Shown: in pieces, positions 26,094-33,489 of the stretch
Numbering within the stretch: position 1 is the stretch's first letter
Layout of the letters: the number at the start of each line of letters is the position of its first letter
Source of the DNA: Paracoccaceae bacterium
GTDB taxonomy: Bacteria; Pseudomonadota; Alphaproteobacteria; Rhodobacterales; Rhodobacteraceae
Reading direction: 5' to 3'
Assembly (NCBI GenBank): GCA_030148005.1
Contig: JASBUI010000040.1
Coordinates: forward strand, 62,001-126,000
Length of the DNA: 64,000 nt
The notes under the pieces: model-generated
Database searches by the model: none
Seen by the model: only the letters and a program-made list of their open reading frames with translations
Told to the model about the DNA's origin: nothing
Program-made: the position numbers and the translations under genes

Positions 26094-27485
26094 TCAACGA
26101 CCCTCAGGCGGCTTGAGAAAGACATATCTGTCCTTTGCGTTCTGTAGTTTTTTGCTGGCGGTGGCCGGATTTGCGCGCACGGCTTGTGACAGGTCTTGTC
26201 CAAGCGCAATCATATAGTCGGGCAACTCGGCGCTGGATTTTTGGTGCATCGCCGCGCGCGCTATGGCCGTACCCAGGATGTTTGCGCTGAGAGTCCCGAC
26301 GTGTTGTTCGCGGTGTACCTCTTTCATCGGGTTGGGGTCGGCTCCGCTGCGCATATCCATAAGGAAGTCATTCATCTCAGCGCAGACAATTTCCCAAACG
26401 GGGTCATTGGGCCAACGCGCGCGATTTGGATCATTGCGTGCCGGTTCGGTGTAGCGGACCACTTCGACAGCTTCTCGGCAGAGGTCTGCGAACTTGCTAT
26501 AGAGTTGTTCCCAGGTCCGAATGCCCCAGCGGTCTTTTAGAAGATCTTTGCCAGCTCGTATCTCTATACGCCATATACGGTTTGCGGGTGCCTGCCTTGG
26601 GTCAGGTGTCAGGGTCTGGGGAGGGCGCGTATCCCTATATATACTATATAGGGTAGAAAAATCGAATTCGCCTTTGCTTACCTTATATAGGGTAAGGTTC
26701 CATATATCCCACCAATGCGACTTGCGATGCGCGATCACCTCGGCGCGTTTGTCGTACATTATTACCTGGCGGTTGCGTGTGTTTCCGACGGTAACAGAGG
26801 TGACACGGCCGGACTTGCCGTGAATGGACGTGTCTTCTGCCGTGACATAGTCGCGCCTTCCCGCCGCACTGTGCATGATGAAGTTGTCCGGCTCGAGTTC
26901 GAAGTGCGGGGCCAGAATGTCGATACAAAAATCAACGCGAGAAATACTGATGTCTTCCGGGGCATACCTGATGCCCAGTTTGAAAAGCGCAAGCTCCGTA
27001 TGTGCCTTTGCGGCACCGATGCCGTACATCGCCATGAAGTATGACCCAAAGCTAAGTCTGATGCCCCAAGGGTCATTGCTGTTGGGCTTCTTGAAAAACC
27101 ATGTCGCACCATCCGGGCCACCGCTGGCGATAAAGTAATACCCTTTTCCGCCATGTGGCTTTAGGTGCAGCTGTAGGCCGTTGTATGTGACCAACACGTC
27201 GCGACGCTCGTTTGTTGCAAGCTCTTTTTCTGAATCAAGATAGTCGAACAACTCTTTAGGAATGTTGGCTTTGACAGCAAGTGCTAGCGTATCAAAACCT
27301 TTTTGGACAACTGTCATAGGATTTGGATCGTCTGTATTTCCAGAGGGGGGTGCTACTATCACCCCCCTTTGCGCAGGGTCCGCGTTTATCTTGGGGGTAC
27401 TTTCGATCTTGTTGGTGCCTCCGGCGGGGTAGCCATTGTTTTGGGGCCGGATGGTTTTTTCGGGTTCGGAGTTATGTGTTTGCAT
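26094..27485 (-). CDS. Rep_trans-type replication initiation protein
   Basis: A 463-residue protein. After a disordered, polar N-terminus (to about residue 55) the body resembles the replication-initiation-factor (Rep_trans, rolling-circle) family: KPHGGKGYYFIASGGPDG, RLSFGSYFMAMYG, ISRVDFCIDIL, and VGNTRNRQVIMYDKRAEV with a WRIEIRAGKDLLKDRW segment. Such proteins nick an origin and start rolling-circle replication. GAGG precedes the ATG. It overlaps the upstream 73-residue gene by 14 bp. It probably makes the excised element replicate. Two A/T-rich inverted repeats lie within the coding region (26633-26696). Confidence 0.8.
   Translation of the reverse strand: MQTHNSEPEKTIRPQNNGYPAGGTNKIESTPKINADPAQRGVIVAPPSGNTDDPNPMTVVQKGFDTLALAVKANIPKELFDYLDSEKELATNERRDVLVTYNGLQLHLKPHGGKGYYFIASGGPDGATWFFKKPNSNDPWGIRLSFGSYFMAMYGIGAAKAHTELALFKLGIRYAPEDISISRVDFCIDILAPHFELEPDNFIMHSAAGRRDYVTAEDTSIHGKSGRVTSVTVGNTRNRQVIMYDKRAEVIAHRKSHWWDIWNLTLYKVSKGEFDFSTLYSIYRDTRPPQTLTPDPRQAPANRIWRIEIRAGKDLLKDRWGIRTWEQLYSKFADLCREAVEVVRYTEPARNDPNRARWPNDPVWEIVCAEMNDFLMDMRSGADPNPMKEVHREQHVGTLSANILGTAIARAAMHQKSSAELPDYMIALGQDLSQAVRANPATASKKLQNAKDRYVFLKPPEGR
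26633..26696. repeat. Two A/T-rich inverted repeats inside rep (candidate origin)
   Basis: The first is a perfect inverted repeat of 9-bp arms (CCCTATATA, centre TAC, TATATAGGG) at 26633-26653. The second is CTTACC, an 8-base TATA-rich centre, and GGTAAG at 26677-26696. Both contain TATATAGGGTA. In the protein they encode LYKV and LYSIY segments. Rolling-circle origins can lie inside rep genes, so an origin or autoregulatory site is inferred. Confidence 0.45.
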
Positions 27486-27693
27486 TGGCGTGCCTCGCTA
27501 TCCAGATTTCCGCGCGTTCGGCGCATTTTGCGACGTTCAGAAGATCGGACTGGGAATAGCTTGCGGTATTTCGCCAATCGCCCTCCGCATTCTTGTAAGA
27601 TCTAGATAAATCAACGGTATAAAACCCGTCGTTGCTCCAGATTGTGGCTGTGACCAGGCCCAGTCTAACCTTGTGGGCAGGGGTAACTGTCAT
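27472..27693 (-). CDS. Small element protein of unknown function
   Basis: A 73-residue protein (TPAHKVRLGLVTATIWSNDG, then FYTVDLSRSYKNAEGDW and a helical end LLNVAKCAERAEIWIARH). AAGGA precedes the ATG at a normal distance. The frame is coupled to rep by a 14-bp overlap. Similar small proteins are often encoded beside rep genes in alphaproteobacterial elements; the predicted beta-strand then helix layout would suit a single-stranded nucleic-acid binding helper, but this is only inference. Confidence 0.65.
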   Translation of the reverse strand: MTVTPAHKVRLGLVTATIWSNDGFYTVDLSRSYKNAEGDWRNTASYSQSDLLNVAKCAERAEIWIARHANANT

Positions 27694-27733
27694 GGCGTGT
27701 CCTTTGATGACGTGTTGGCGGTAGGCAAAGAAC

Positions 27734-27820
27734 GGGCGCGCGCTCGCGTTTTGAACACGCGCCCGGTTTGAAAGCCTTTCGGCCCCAAAATCCCCAAAGT
27801 TGCTACCAACGCCTTTGGGG
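27734..27820. repeat. Two stem-loops between excisionase and small gene
   Basis: Stem GGGCGCG/CGCGCCC spans 27734-27764 with a 17-base loop, and stem CCCCAAAG/CTTTGGGG spans 27792-27820 with a 13-base loop. Neither is followed by a convincing U-tract on the minus strand. They could be a partial terminator, a single-strand origin, or regulatory structure in the rep mRNA leader. Confidence 0.4.
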
Positions 27821-27832
27821 CAAAACTGATTG

Positions 27833-28045
27833 TCAGATGGTTTGAGAGGTGTTCGAGACCGTTCGCGCCGCGATCCATTTGTCCAGGTCAGCGCGCCGAT
27901 AGCGAACTGAGCGGGACGAGACCTTTACGAAATCCGGCCCGCCGCCGCGGTGTCGCCAATTTTGAAGTGCGCGGACGGAATAGCAGAGGATCATCGCGGC
28001 TTCGCGTTCATTGATTAGCTGGTCTGATTGTGTGTCCGGTTTCAT
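27833..28045 (-). CDS. AlpA/helix_turn_helix_17-type DNA-binding protein, excisionase candidate
   Basis: A 70-residue protein with a MerR/AlpA-like winged helix: LINEREAAMILCYSVRALQNW, then RRGGGPDFVKVSSRSVRYRR (the wing), and ADLDKWIAAR. Such proteins act as excisionases or activators of integrase genes in integrated elements. GGAGA precedes the ATG and lies within an inverted repeat (28052-28082). It is in the same strand as the integrase and rep. Confidence 0.8.
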   Translation of the reverse strand: MKPDTQSDQLINEREAAMILCYSVRALQNWRHRGGGPDFVKVSSRSVRYRRADLDKWIAARTVSNTSQTI

Positions 28046-28051
28046 CGTTAT

Positions 28052-28082
28052 TCTCCATGTTTGCCATAAATGAGGATGGAGA
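28052..28082 (-). promoter_or_regulatory. Inverted repeat covering the excisionase ribosome-binding site
   Basis: TCTCCAT (28052-28058) and ATGGAGA (28076-28082) are complementary 7-bp arms. On the minus strand the GGAGA arm is the ribosome-binding sequence of the AlpA-like gene, so folding could hide it and hold excisionase translation low. Confidence 0.35.
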
Positions 28083-28100
28083 GAAATGGATGCGCATGCT

Positions 28101-28145
28101 AAGGACAGATTAGGTCAAAACTGAACCCTATCTGTCCTTTTTTAA
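28101..28145 (+). terminator. Terminator-like hairpin, plus-strand orientation
   Basis: AAGGACAGAT (28101-28110) and ATCTGTCCTT (28130-28139) form perfect 10-bp arms around a 19-base loop, followed on the plus strand by an uninterrupted T-run (to 28143). On the minus strand, where the genes lie, no T-run follows. The distal arm overlaps the last codons and stop of the upstream minus-strand gene, so it would stop transcription coming from the excisionase side on the plus strand. Confidence 0.55.
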
Positions 28146-28853
28146 GACACGGACGATCCGTTTGCCGAGTGCACCACGGCTAAAGTAGCTTTTGGGCGCA
28201 TACTCATCCAACAAAATGACGGTGAATTCGAAGAGCAAGCCCCGATAGTCGTCATTTACTGCATCATAGTAGCAGCCAGCAATTCCCGAGAACCCAATAT
28301 GATGTCTGAGCGTCCCATTGATATCTACTATGAGTTGGTCAAGTGCCGTTCGATTCCAAGGTTTCTGATCGTCGGTTTCATCTCCGGCAGTCGTTTCACT
28401 GCGAGGGTCAGTGCCGGCGGTTTCCGGTTGGCAGGCGTGAATTAGGCGTTTTAAGGATTGTTCAATTTCGTCGGTAGTCGGGGCGCTTATTGAACGGTCA
28501 GCAAAGATGTCTGCGTGTTGATCCTGCCATTCGCGATAGCTATCGAATTCGATTTGTGAATTTAGTTCAATATGCGTTTTCCTGTCGATTTCATCTAGTA
28601 CATTTAGCAACTTGGACGCAGTTCTTGCGGCGCGGTTGAGCAGTTTTTTTACCTCTTTTTGAGGTTGTGAGCTTCCAATAAAAATACCGCATTCATATCG
28701 GTACAAAATGTGTACGAGGCGTTCTCGAAAAATGTAAAAATCTGTAGTTGCTTCGAACTGGTGGAACAGCCTCTGAACCGTCGCTTCAGTAAGCCTTTCC
28801 TCAACATCGCCGCGGCTGAGTGCTTCTTTCTCTGAATTGGCCGGTATTGTCAT
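28128..28853 (-). CDS. Element protein of unknown function (241 residues)
   Basis: A 241-residue soluble protein that I do not recognise. The sequence is mostly helical and charged, with a low-complexity acidic linker near residues 145-165 (TAGTDPRSETTAGDETDDQ) that separates an N-terminal half from a C-terminal half (ALDQLIVDINGTLRHHIGFSGIAGCYYDAVNDDY). No signal peptide or membrane span. GGTGAG precedes the ATG. Base composition is distinctly poorer in GC than the host genes. It lies between integrase and the excisionase candidate, where defence, immunity or regulation genes often sit in such elements; its role is unknown. Confidence 0.65.
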   Translation of the reverse strand: MTIPANSEKEALSRGDVEERLTEATVQRLFHQFEATTDFYIFRERLVHILYRYECGIFIGSSQPQKEVKKLLNRAARTASKLLNVLDEIDRKTHIELNSQIEFDSYREWQDQHADIFADRSISAPTTDEIEQSLKRLIHACQPETAGTDPRSETTAGDETDDQKPWNRTALDQLIVDINGTLRHHIGFSGIAGCYYDAVNDDYRGLLFEFTVILLDEYAPKSYFSRGALGKRIVRVLKKDR

Positions 28854-28965
28854 GATGTCTCACCAATTAGTTTGTGCCGAAAGTTTCGCGTTCAAACATC
28901 CGAGACATTTCCACGGGTACTATGGCGCAAGTGCGCACGGCTTGAAATGGGCGTAGGGAGGGAAA

Positions 28966-30123
28966 CTAGCCCACACTTCCCAAGGTTGCTGCAAGCCGAT
29001 TAGCGATCCTGCCCGCTGCCTTCTGAACGGCATCGTCCGACAAATGTGCATATCGGAGCGTGGTCGACAGGTTCTTGTGCCCGAGAATTTCTTTAAGCAT
29101 GAACGGATCAATGCCGTTCATGACGGCGACTGAGGCATAGGTGTGCCGCAGATCGTGCAGACGCACGTCGTTCAGGTTTGCCCGCGCCCGAATTCGGCGC
29201 CACGGCTTTTGTAGGTCGTTGTAGTGGCTGGATCCATGATCGCCCAAGATCACGTAAGGATTGCCCTCGCGCCGCTCCAGTGATTTCAGAAGGGTGCTGG
29301 CCTCGCGGGGCAGGGGGATGCGCCGCCGCCCTGTTTTGCTGTCTGGCAATTCCAGATGGGTGCTGGTCACGTAGTCCCATTTCAGCTTTTGGATTTCGCC
29401 AAGGCGGCAACCGGTCAACAGCAACAGATAGAACGCGGCAAAGACGTAACGGCTGATGTCCGCGGCTTGCAGCATTTCAGCCAGCACCGCGCCAAGCCTC
29501 TCTTGCTCGGCCTCGTCCAGATAGCGCTTCTTCTCGACCTCGGGATAGCGTTTGATCCGCCGCGTGGGGTTGGTGTTCATGGCCCGCAAGCCCCAGTCTT
29601 CTGCCAAGTTCAGCATCTTGGACAACACCATCACCCCGCGATTGGCCTGATAGGGCGTCTCGTGTCGCTTCAGGTGAAAGGCTTGGATGTCGGCAAAGTT
29701 GATCTCGGACACTTTGATCGACCCCGGAACCGGGTTCACCACGCCGCGCAGCAGGTTGCGGTAAACGTAAAGGGTAGTCGGCTTGCAATGCAGCGCGACG
29801 TGTTCCTTCAAGAACCGCTCGCCCAGTTCCTTGATGGTGGGGCTTCGCAAGCGGGCCTTGCGCTCGGCTGATGGGTCGGAGCCGCGTGCAACGTCCGCTT
29901 GAACCAACTTGGCGTCTCTGAGGGCCTCTTCGGCGGTCAGAAGGCCGTGCTGGCCCAAGTTCTTGCGCCGTGTCCGCCCATGCAGGCGGTATTGCACGAC
30001 ATAGACCTTGCGACCGGTGGGATAGACGCGAATTCCAAAGCCGCTCAGATCGCTGTCCCAATGGATGCGTTCTTTGGGTTCTGGTGGTAAGCTGTCCACA
30101 AGTCTTTTGCTAAGTTTTGGCAT
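28966..30123 (-). CDS. int: Tyrosine recombinase/integrase of the element
   Basis: A 385-residue P4-type integrase. The N-terminal arm-binding domain (DUF4102-like, WDSDLSGFGIRVYPTGRKVY at about residues 22-41) is followed by a core-binding domain (100-190) and the catalytic domain with Arg240 (TGCRLGE), Lys263 (SKTGRRR), His323-x-x-Arg326 (HDLRHTYA), His349 (GHKN) and nucleophile Tyr358 (TTLRYAHL). All catalytic residues are present. ATG at 30123 is preferred over a frame start at 30222 because the family start (KLSKRLVDSLPP) begins there and GGGGG precedes it. It lies beside the right attachment repeat and reads inward, away from it. It catalyses integration at tRNA-Thr. Confidence 0.95.
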   Translation of the reverse strand: MPKLSKRLVDSLPPEPKERIHWDSDLSGFGIRVYPTGRKVYVVQYRLHGRTRRKNLGQHGLLTAEEALRDAKLVQADVARGSDPSAERKARLRSPTIKELGERFLKEHVALHCKPTTLYVYRNLLRGVVNPVPGSIKVSEINFADIQAFHLKRHETPYQANRGVMVLSKMLNLAEDWGLRAMNTNPTRRIKRYPEVEKKRYLDEAEQERLGAVLAEMLQAADISRYVFAAFYLLLLTGCRLGEIQKLKWDYVTSTHLELPDSKTGRRRIPLPREASTLLKSLERREGNPYVILGDHGSSHYNDLQKPWRRIRARANLNDVRLHDLRHTYASVAVMNGIDPFMLKEILGHKNLSTTLRYAHLSDDAVQKAAGRIANRLAATLGSVG

Positions 30124-30147
30124 CTTCGAACCCCCGTTTGGCTGCAA

Positions 30148-30169
30148 ATCCGGAAGCATATCGGAAGCA
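30148..30169 (+). repeat. Right candidate integrase arm site (22-bp direct repeat)
   Basis: Exact copy, same orientation, of the sequence at 20312-20333, placed 24 bp upstream of the integrase start codon and 130 bp inside the right attachment repeat. Binding here could also repress the integrase gene. Confidence 0.6.
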
Positions 30170-30299
30170 CTGTGCAGCGTTTCGTGGGTTAAGTGATGCG
30201 AGGTCAGCGCAGAAGTAGTCAAGAAAAACTTATGTAATTCAGTTATTTATGGCTAACAGGCGCGGTGTGGCGAAAACTGGCGAAACCCCCTTTTGGCCG

Positions 30300-30344
30300 T
30301 TTGTAATCAGTAGGTCCGCGGTTCGAGTCCGTGTGGGGGCACCA
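30300..30344 (+). repeat. Right attachment repeat (partial tRNA-Thr copy)
   Basis: An exact 45-bp copy of the 3' part of tRNA-Thr without the first 31 bases of the gene, so it is not a functional tRNA. It marks the right junction of the element. Confidence 0.93.
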
Positions 30345-30426
30345 CTTTTTCCTTAGTAGACACCCTTCGGGGAACGGAGCGGATAGCGCGCGGGCTTTTG
30401 TGCTGGTTTGAGCGGCGCGGCGGGTT

Positions 30427-31206
30427 CTATTCGACGACGACAAGGTCGATGTCGCGGGATTTCAGCATGTCCACTATTGCATCGGGCGGGGGGGCGTCGG
30501 TGTAGAAGACATCGAAGCGGGTTTCGCTTCCGATGGCCACGGTTGCGCGTTTGCTGAACTTGTCCTTGTCGGCCACGACGATGCGCACCTGTGCGTTCAC
30601 GGCGGCGATGCGGGCAAGGTTGGCCTCTTCCAGATCGTGCAGCATAAATCCAAACTCGGCGTGAACGGCCCCGGCGGAGAAGATCGCGAACTGGACGTTG
30701 AGGCGGGCGACCAGATCCAGCGCCTCGGCGCCGAAGGCCCCGCCATCATGGGCGCGCAGCTCACCGCCTGCGAAAAAGACGCGGTTGCCGTTTCGGGTCG
30801 CAAGGGTATGGGCGACAAAGGCCGAATTGGTGACGACAAAGAGGTCCTTGCGCTGTTGCAGTTCCATGGCGACGTAGGCGGTGGTTGATCCGATATCCAG
30901 AAAGACGGAATCGCCGTCATTGATATTCTTGGCAACGGCGGCCGCCAGACGGGCCTTTTCGTCCCTATGGGTCGAAATACGGCTTTGAAACGGGGCTTCG
31001 GCGTTTTCCTCGATCAGATGCACGCCGCCGTGCACTTTGCGGACGATCCGGCTTTCTTCGAGCGTGCGAATGTTGCGGCGAATGGTTTCGTTGGACACGG
31101 TCAGCTGATTGGCCAGATAGCTGACACGGCAAGAGCCCCCGGCCTTTTGCAATTCGCGCAGGATCTCTTCTTCACGCTGGTTGGTCGTCTTACGCATTGG
31201 GTTCAC
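30427..31206 (-). CDS. DeoR/GlpR-family transcriptional regulator
   Basis: A 259-residue regulator: an N-terminal DeoR helix-turn-helix (EEEILRELQKAGGSCRVSYL, LTVSNETIRRNIRTLEES) and a C-terminal sugar-phosphate-isomerase-like sensor domain (VFLDIGSTTAYVAMEL, FFAGGELRAHDGGAFG, VADKDKFSKRATV). This class usually senses phosphorylated small molecules. GTG at 31206 is chosen because GGAGAG lies 6 bases before it; an ATG at 31197 is an alternative. It is divergent from the quaternary-amine operon and is its likely regulator. A phosphorylated effector fits the kinase encoded in that operon. Confidence 0.88.
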   Translation of the reverse strand: MNPMRKTTNQREEEILRELQKAGGSCRVSYLANQLTVSNETIRRNIRTLEESRIVRKVHGGVHLIEENAEAPFQSRISTHRDEKARLAAAVAKNINDGDSVFLDIGSTTAYVAMELQQRKDLFVVTNSAFVAHTLATRNGNRVFFAGGELRAHDGGAFGAEALDLVARLNVQFAIFSAGAVHAEFGFMLHDLEEANLARIAAVNAQVRIVVADKDKFSKRATVAIGSETRFDVFYTDAPPPDAIVDMLKSRDIDLVVVE

Positions 31207-31239
31207 GGCACTCTCCTGCGTCAGGGTTACCCGCAAAAG

Positions 31240-31398
31240 CCACATAAAACAACATTTCCCTCAGGTGATGGCGCAAGAAATGGCAGAACTCGCCGACATT
31301 GTGGCGATTTCTGTGGCTTACTGTGGTTTTTGTTGACTATGAGCAAGTTGTGCCGCAGGTTTTCAGGTAGAAATAATGAATAAACACAAAAAACCACA
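31240..31398. promoter_or_regulatory. TGTGG/CCACA repeat cluster in divergent promoter region
   Basis: The 209-bp gap contains TGTGG at 31300, 31312 and 31322 (spaced 10-12 bp, about one helix turn) and CCACA at 31240 and 31394. The last two plus-strand copies sit in mirrored contexts (TGTGGTTTTTGTT at 31322 and CACAAAAAACCACA at 31385-31398). This is a plausible operator array for the DeoR-family regulator. Confidence 0.45.
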
Positions 31399-31415
31399 TA
31401 GCCGGGAGTTGAAAG

Positions 31416-32357
31416 ATGCGGAAAATCAACGCTTTGGGCGCAGCTGCTGCCCTTGCACTATCGACGGGAGCGGCCTGGGCCGCTGATTCCACCGATCCGA
31501 TCAAGCTGACGCTGCATGATTGGTCAGGACAGCTGATCAACACCAAGATCATGGGCAGCATCCTTGAAGAGGCCGGGTACAACGTCGAATACGTTCAGGC
31601 CGACTATATTGCCCAGTTTGCGGGGCTGAAGACGGGCGATCTGCATCTTGCCATGGAGATCTGGGAAACCACGGGCCGCGAAGCGCTGGACGAGGCGACG
31701 GCAACCGGCAATGTCGTCAATGTGGGCGAAACCGGTCTGATGGCGATCGAAGAGTGGTGGTATCCTTCCTATATGAAAGAGCAATGCCCGGGGCTGCCTG
31801 ACTGGAAGGCCCTGAAGGATTGCGCCGATGTTTTTGCAACGCCAGAGACGGCGCCAAACGGTCGCTATGTGGGCGGCCCGGTGACTTGGGGCGGCTTTGA
31901 CGAAGAGCGGGTTGAAGCGCTTGGCCTTGATTTTGAGGTCGTGCATGCGGGAACGGACGCCGCGCTATTTGCAGAGCTTGAATCGGCCTACCAGCGCAAG
32001 GCGCCGATTGTCCTTTGGGTCTATGTCCCGCATTGGGCGCCGGCAAAATACGACGGGGAATTCGTTGAGTTTCCGCCCTATACGCCGGAATGCTATTCCG
32101 ATCCTTCTGTCGGCGTGAACCCTGATCTTGCCTATGACTGCGGCAAGCCGCGCGGCCCGATCTGGAAGGCGGCCTGGGCTGGGCTGAAAGACAAGTGGCC
32201 CGGCGCGTATCAAACCATCGAGGCCTACAAGATCTCTAACGAAGAGATGTCCGCCATGGTTGGCGAGGCTGATCTTCAGGGCGTTCCGATCGACACGGTT
32301 GTTGCCAACTGGATGGCTGCGAACAAAGATCGCTGGTCTGCCTGGATCAAACACTAA
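31416..32357 (+). CDS. Glycine-betaine-type ABC substrate-binding protein (OpuAC family)
   Basis: A 313-residue periplasmic binding protein with a signal peptide ending near GAAWAADS. The mature part follows OpuAC architecture (LTLHDWSGQLINTKIMGSIL, DLHLAMEIWETTG). Tryptophans at about residues 36, 83, 114, 115, 158, 201 and 207 (HDWSG, EIWET, EEWWY, VTWGG, VLWVY, PHWAP) could supply the aromatic cage that binds a trimethylammonium head group. GGGAG precedes the ATG. First gene of an operon with ATPase, double permease, choline-kinase-like, demethylating dehydrogenase and phosphatase-like genes. TmoX-like trimethylamine N-oxide binding is possible, but the genes of that pathway are absent. 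Confidence 0.85.
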   Translation: MRKINALGAAAALALSTGAAWAADSTDPIKLTLHDWSGQLINTKIMGSILEEAGYNVEYVQADYIAQFAGLKTGDLHLAMEIWETTGREALDEATATGNVVNVGETGLMAIEEWWYPSYMKEQCPGLPDWKALKDCADVFATPETAPNGRYVGGPVTWGGFDEERVEALGLDFEVVHAGTDAALFAELESAYQRKAPIVLWVYVPHWAPAKYDGEFVEFPPYTPECYSDPSVGVNPDLAYDCGKPRGPIWKAAWAGLKDKWPGAYQTIEAYKISNEEMSAMVGEADLQGVPIDTVVANWMAANKDRWSAWIKH

Positions 32358-32367
32358 CCAAAAACTT

Positions 32368-32410
32368 TGGCCGGTGACGGGGCGCAGAGTTGCGCGCGCG
32401 CCGCCGGCCA
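32368..32410 (+). promoter_or_regulatory. Hairpin between binding-protein and ATPase genes
   Basis: Outer arms TGGCCGG (32368-32374) and CCGGCCA (32404-32410), plus an inner GCGCA/TGCGC stem, begin 11 bases after the binding-protein stop. No U-tract follows. Likely protects the upstream mRNA and limits read-through. Confidence 0.6.
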
Positions 32411-32466
32411 CGCTTTCATGCTAACAGTGAACTTGCCCCGCTTTGCTGCTTGGCTTGGAGAGACCC

Positions 32467-33489
32467 ATGACGCCGAAAACCAAACTTGCCTGCCGAAATG
32501 TGTGGAAGCTTTATGGCGCCGCATCGGACCGTATCCTGCAAGGCAACCCAAACCCCAGTGCGCAGGACCTTCGCGCCGAAGGGATCGTTGGTGCGGTCCG
32601 GGATGTCAGCATCGATGTGAACGAGGGCGAGATATTCTCGATCATGGGTTTGTCGGGGTCGGGCAAATCCACATTGGTGCGTTGCCTGTCACGCCTGATT
32701 GAACCCACAGCGGGTGAGGTTTTGTTCGACGGTGTCGATCTTTTGGGGGCCAGTGAGGCCGAGATGATCGAGATCCGGCGTCACAAGCTGGGCATGGTGT
32801 TTCAGAACTTTGCCCTGCTTCCGCATCTGACCGTCCTGCAGAACGCGATGTTTCCCCTGACGGTTCAGGGCTGGTCCAAGTCCAAGGCCGAAGAGAAGGC
32901 GCGCGAGGTGGTAGAGCTTGTAGGTCTGAAAGGGCGCGAGGATTACTACCCCCGAGAGCTTTCGGGCGGGCAGCAACAGCGCGTGGGCATCGCGCGTTCG
33001 CTTGTGGCAGAGCCTGACCTTTGGTTTCTGGATGAACCTTTTTCAGCGCTTGATCCGCTGATCCGGCGCGAGATGCAGGATGAGTTTCTAAGCCTGCAGG
33101 GGCGGCTTCACAAAACGATCGTTTTCATTACGCATGACTTTGACGAAGCGGTGCGTCTGGCGGACCGTATCGCGATCATGAAGGATGGCGAGGTCATTCA
33201 GGTGGCCACGCCCGAAGAGCTGGTGATGAACCCGGCGACGGAGTACGTCGAGGAGTTTACCCGCCATATTCCGCGATCCAAGGTTCTGACGGCCGGGCGG
33301 CTGATGACCAAGGGCGGGGCAGGCGCGGGAGCGCCTGTTCAGCAAAGCGACCGCATCTCTGACGTGGCAGAGCGGATCATCACCGCGCAGGATCCGGTGC
33401 CCGTGGCCGGGCCGGGGGGCAAGATTGTCGGCTCAATCGACCGCCATGCCATCGCCCATGTCCTGTTCGGCAGGGGGGCGGGCGAATGA
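32467..33489 (+). CDS. Glycine-betaine-type ABC importer ATPase (ProV/OpuAA-like)
   Basis: A 340-residue ATPase. Walker A (GLSGSGKST) is at about residues 62-70, signature LSGGQQQRV near 160-168, Walker B LWFLDEP near 181-187, and a C-terminal regulatory extension resembling part of a CBS region ([20 protein letters not shown]). It has the ProV-specific N-terminal extension before the Walker motif ([18 protein letters not shown]). The ATG at 32467 follows GGAGAG; an upstream in-frame TTG at 32443 is less likely. The stop overlaps the permease start by 4 bp. It powers uptake of a quaternary amine. Confidence 0.9.
   Translation: MTPKTKLACRNVWKLYGAASDRILQGNPNPSAQDLRAEGIVGAVRDVSIDVNEGEIFSIMGLSGSGKSTLVRCLSRLIEPTAGEVLFDGVDLLGASEAEMIEIRRHKLGMVFQNFALLPHLTVLQNAMFPLTVQGWSKSKAEEKAREVVELVGLKGREDYYPRELSGGQQQRVGIARSLVAEPDLWFLDEPFSALDPLIRREMQDEFLSLQGRLHKTIVFITHDFDEAVRLADRIAIMKDGEVIQVATPEELVMNPATEYVEEFTRHIPRSKVLTAGRLMTKGGAGAGAPVQQSDRISDVAERIITAQDPVPVAGPGGKIVGSIDRHAIAHVLFGRGAGE

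Larger units (their letters stand above)
20206..30344. mobile_element. Integrated genetic element in tRNA-Thr (10.1 kb)
   Basis: The element is bounded by exact 45-bp copies of the tRNA-Thr 3' end (20206-20250 and 30300-30344), giving a unit of 10,094 bp from repeat to repeat. It contains a tyrosine integrase next to the right end, an AlpA-like small DNA-binding protein, a Rep_trans replication initiator, two unknown proteins, and an RND efflux cargo (two adaptors and a pump). No conjugation or phage structural genes are present, so it is an integrative, possibly mobilisable or satellite-like element. Codon and base composition of the rep-to-integrase part is visibly poorer in GC than the flanks. 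Both repeats being intact suggests it could still excise. Confidence 0.9.

Noticed and set aside
27690-27878. 62-codon minus frame
   Set aside because: Overlaps the excisionase candidate out of frame and reads through the two stem-loops.
30243-30443. Open frame with HTDSNRGPTDYK-like ending
   Set aside because: This is the classic spurious translation of the antisense of a tRNA 3' end (here the right attachment repeat); no ribosome-binding site.
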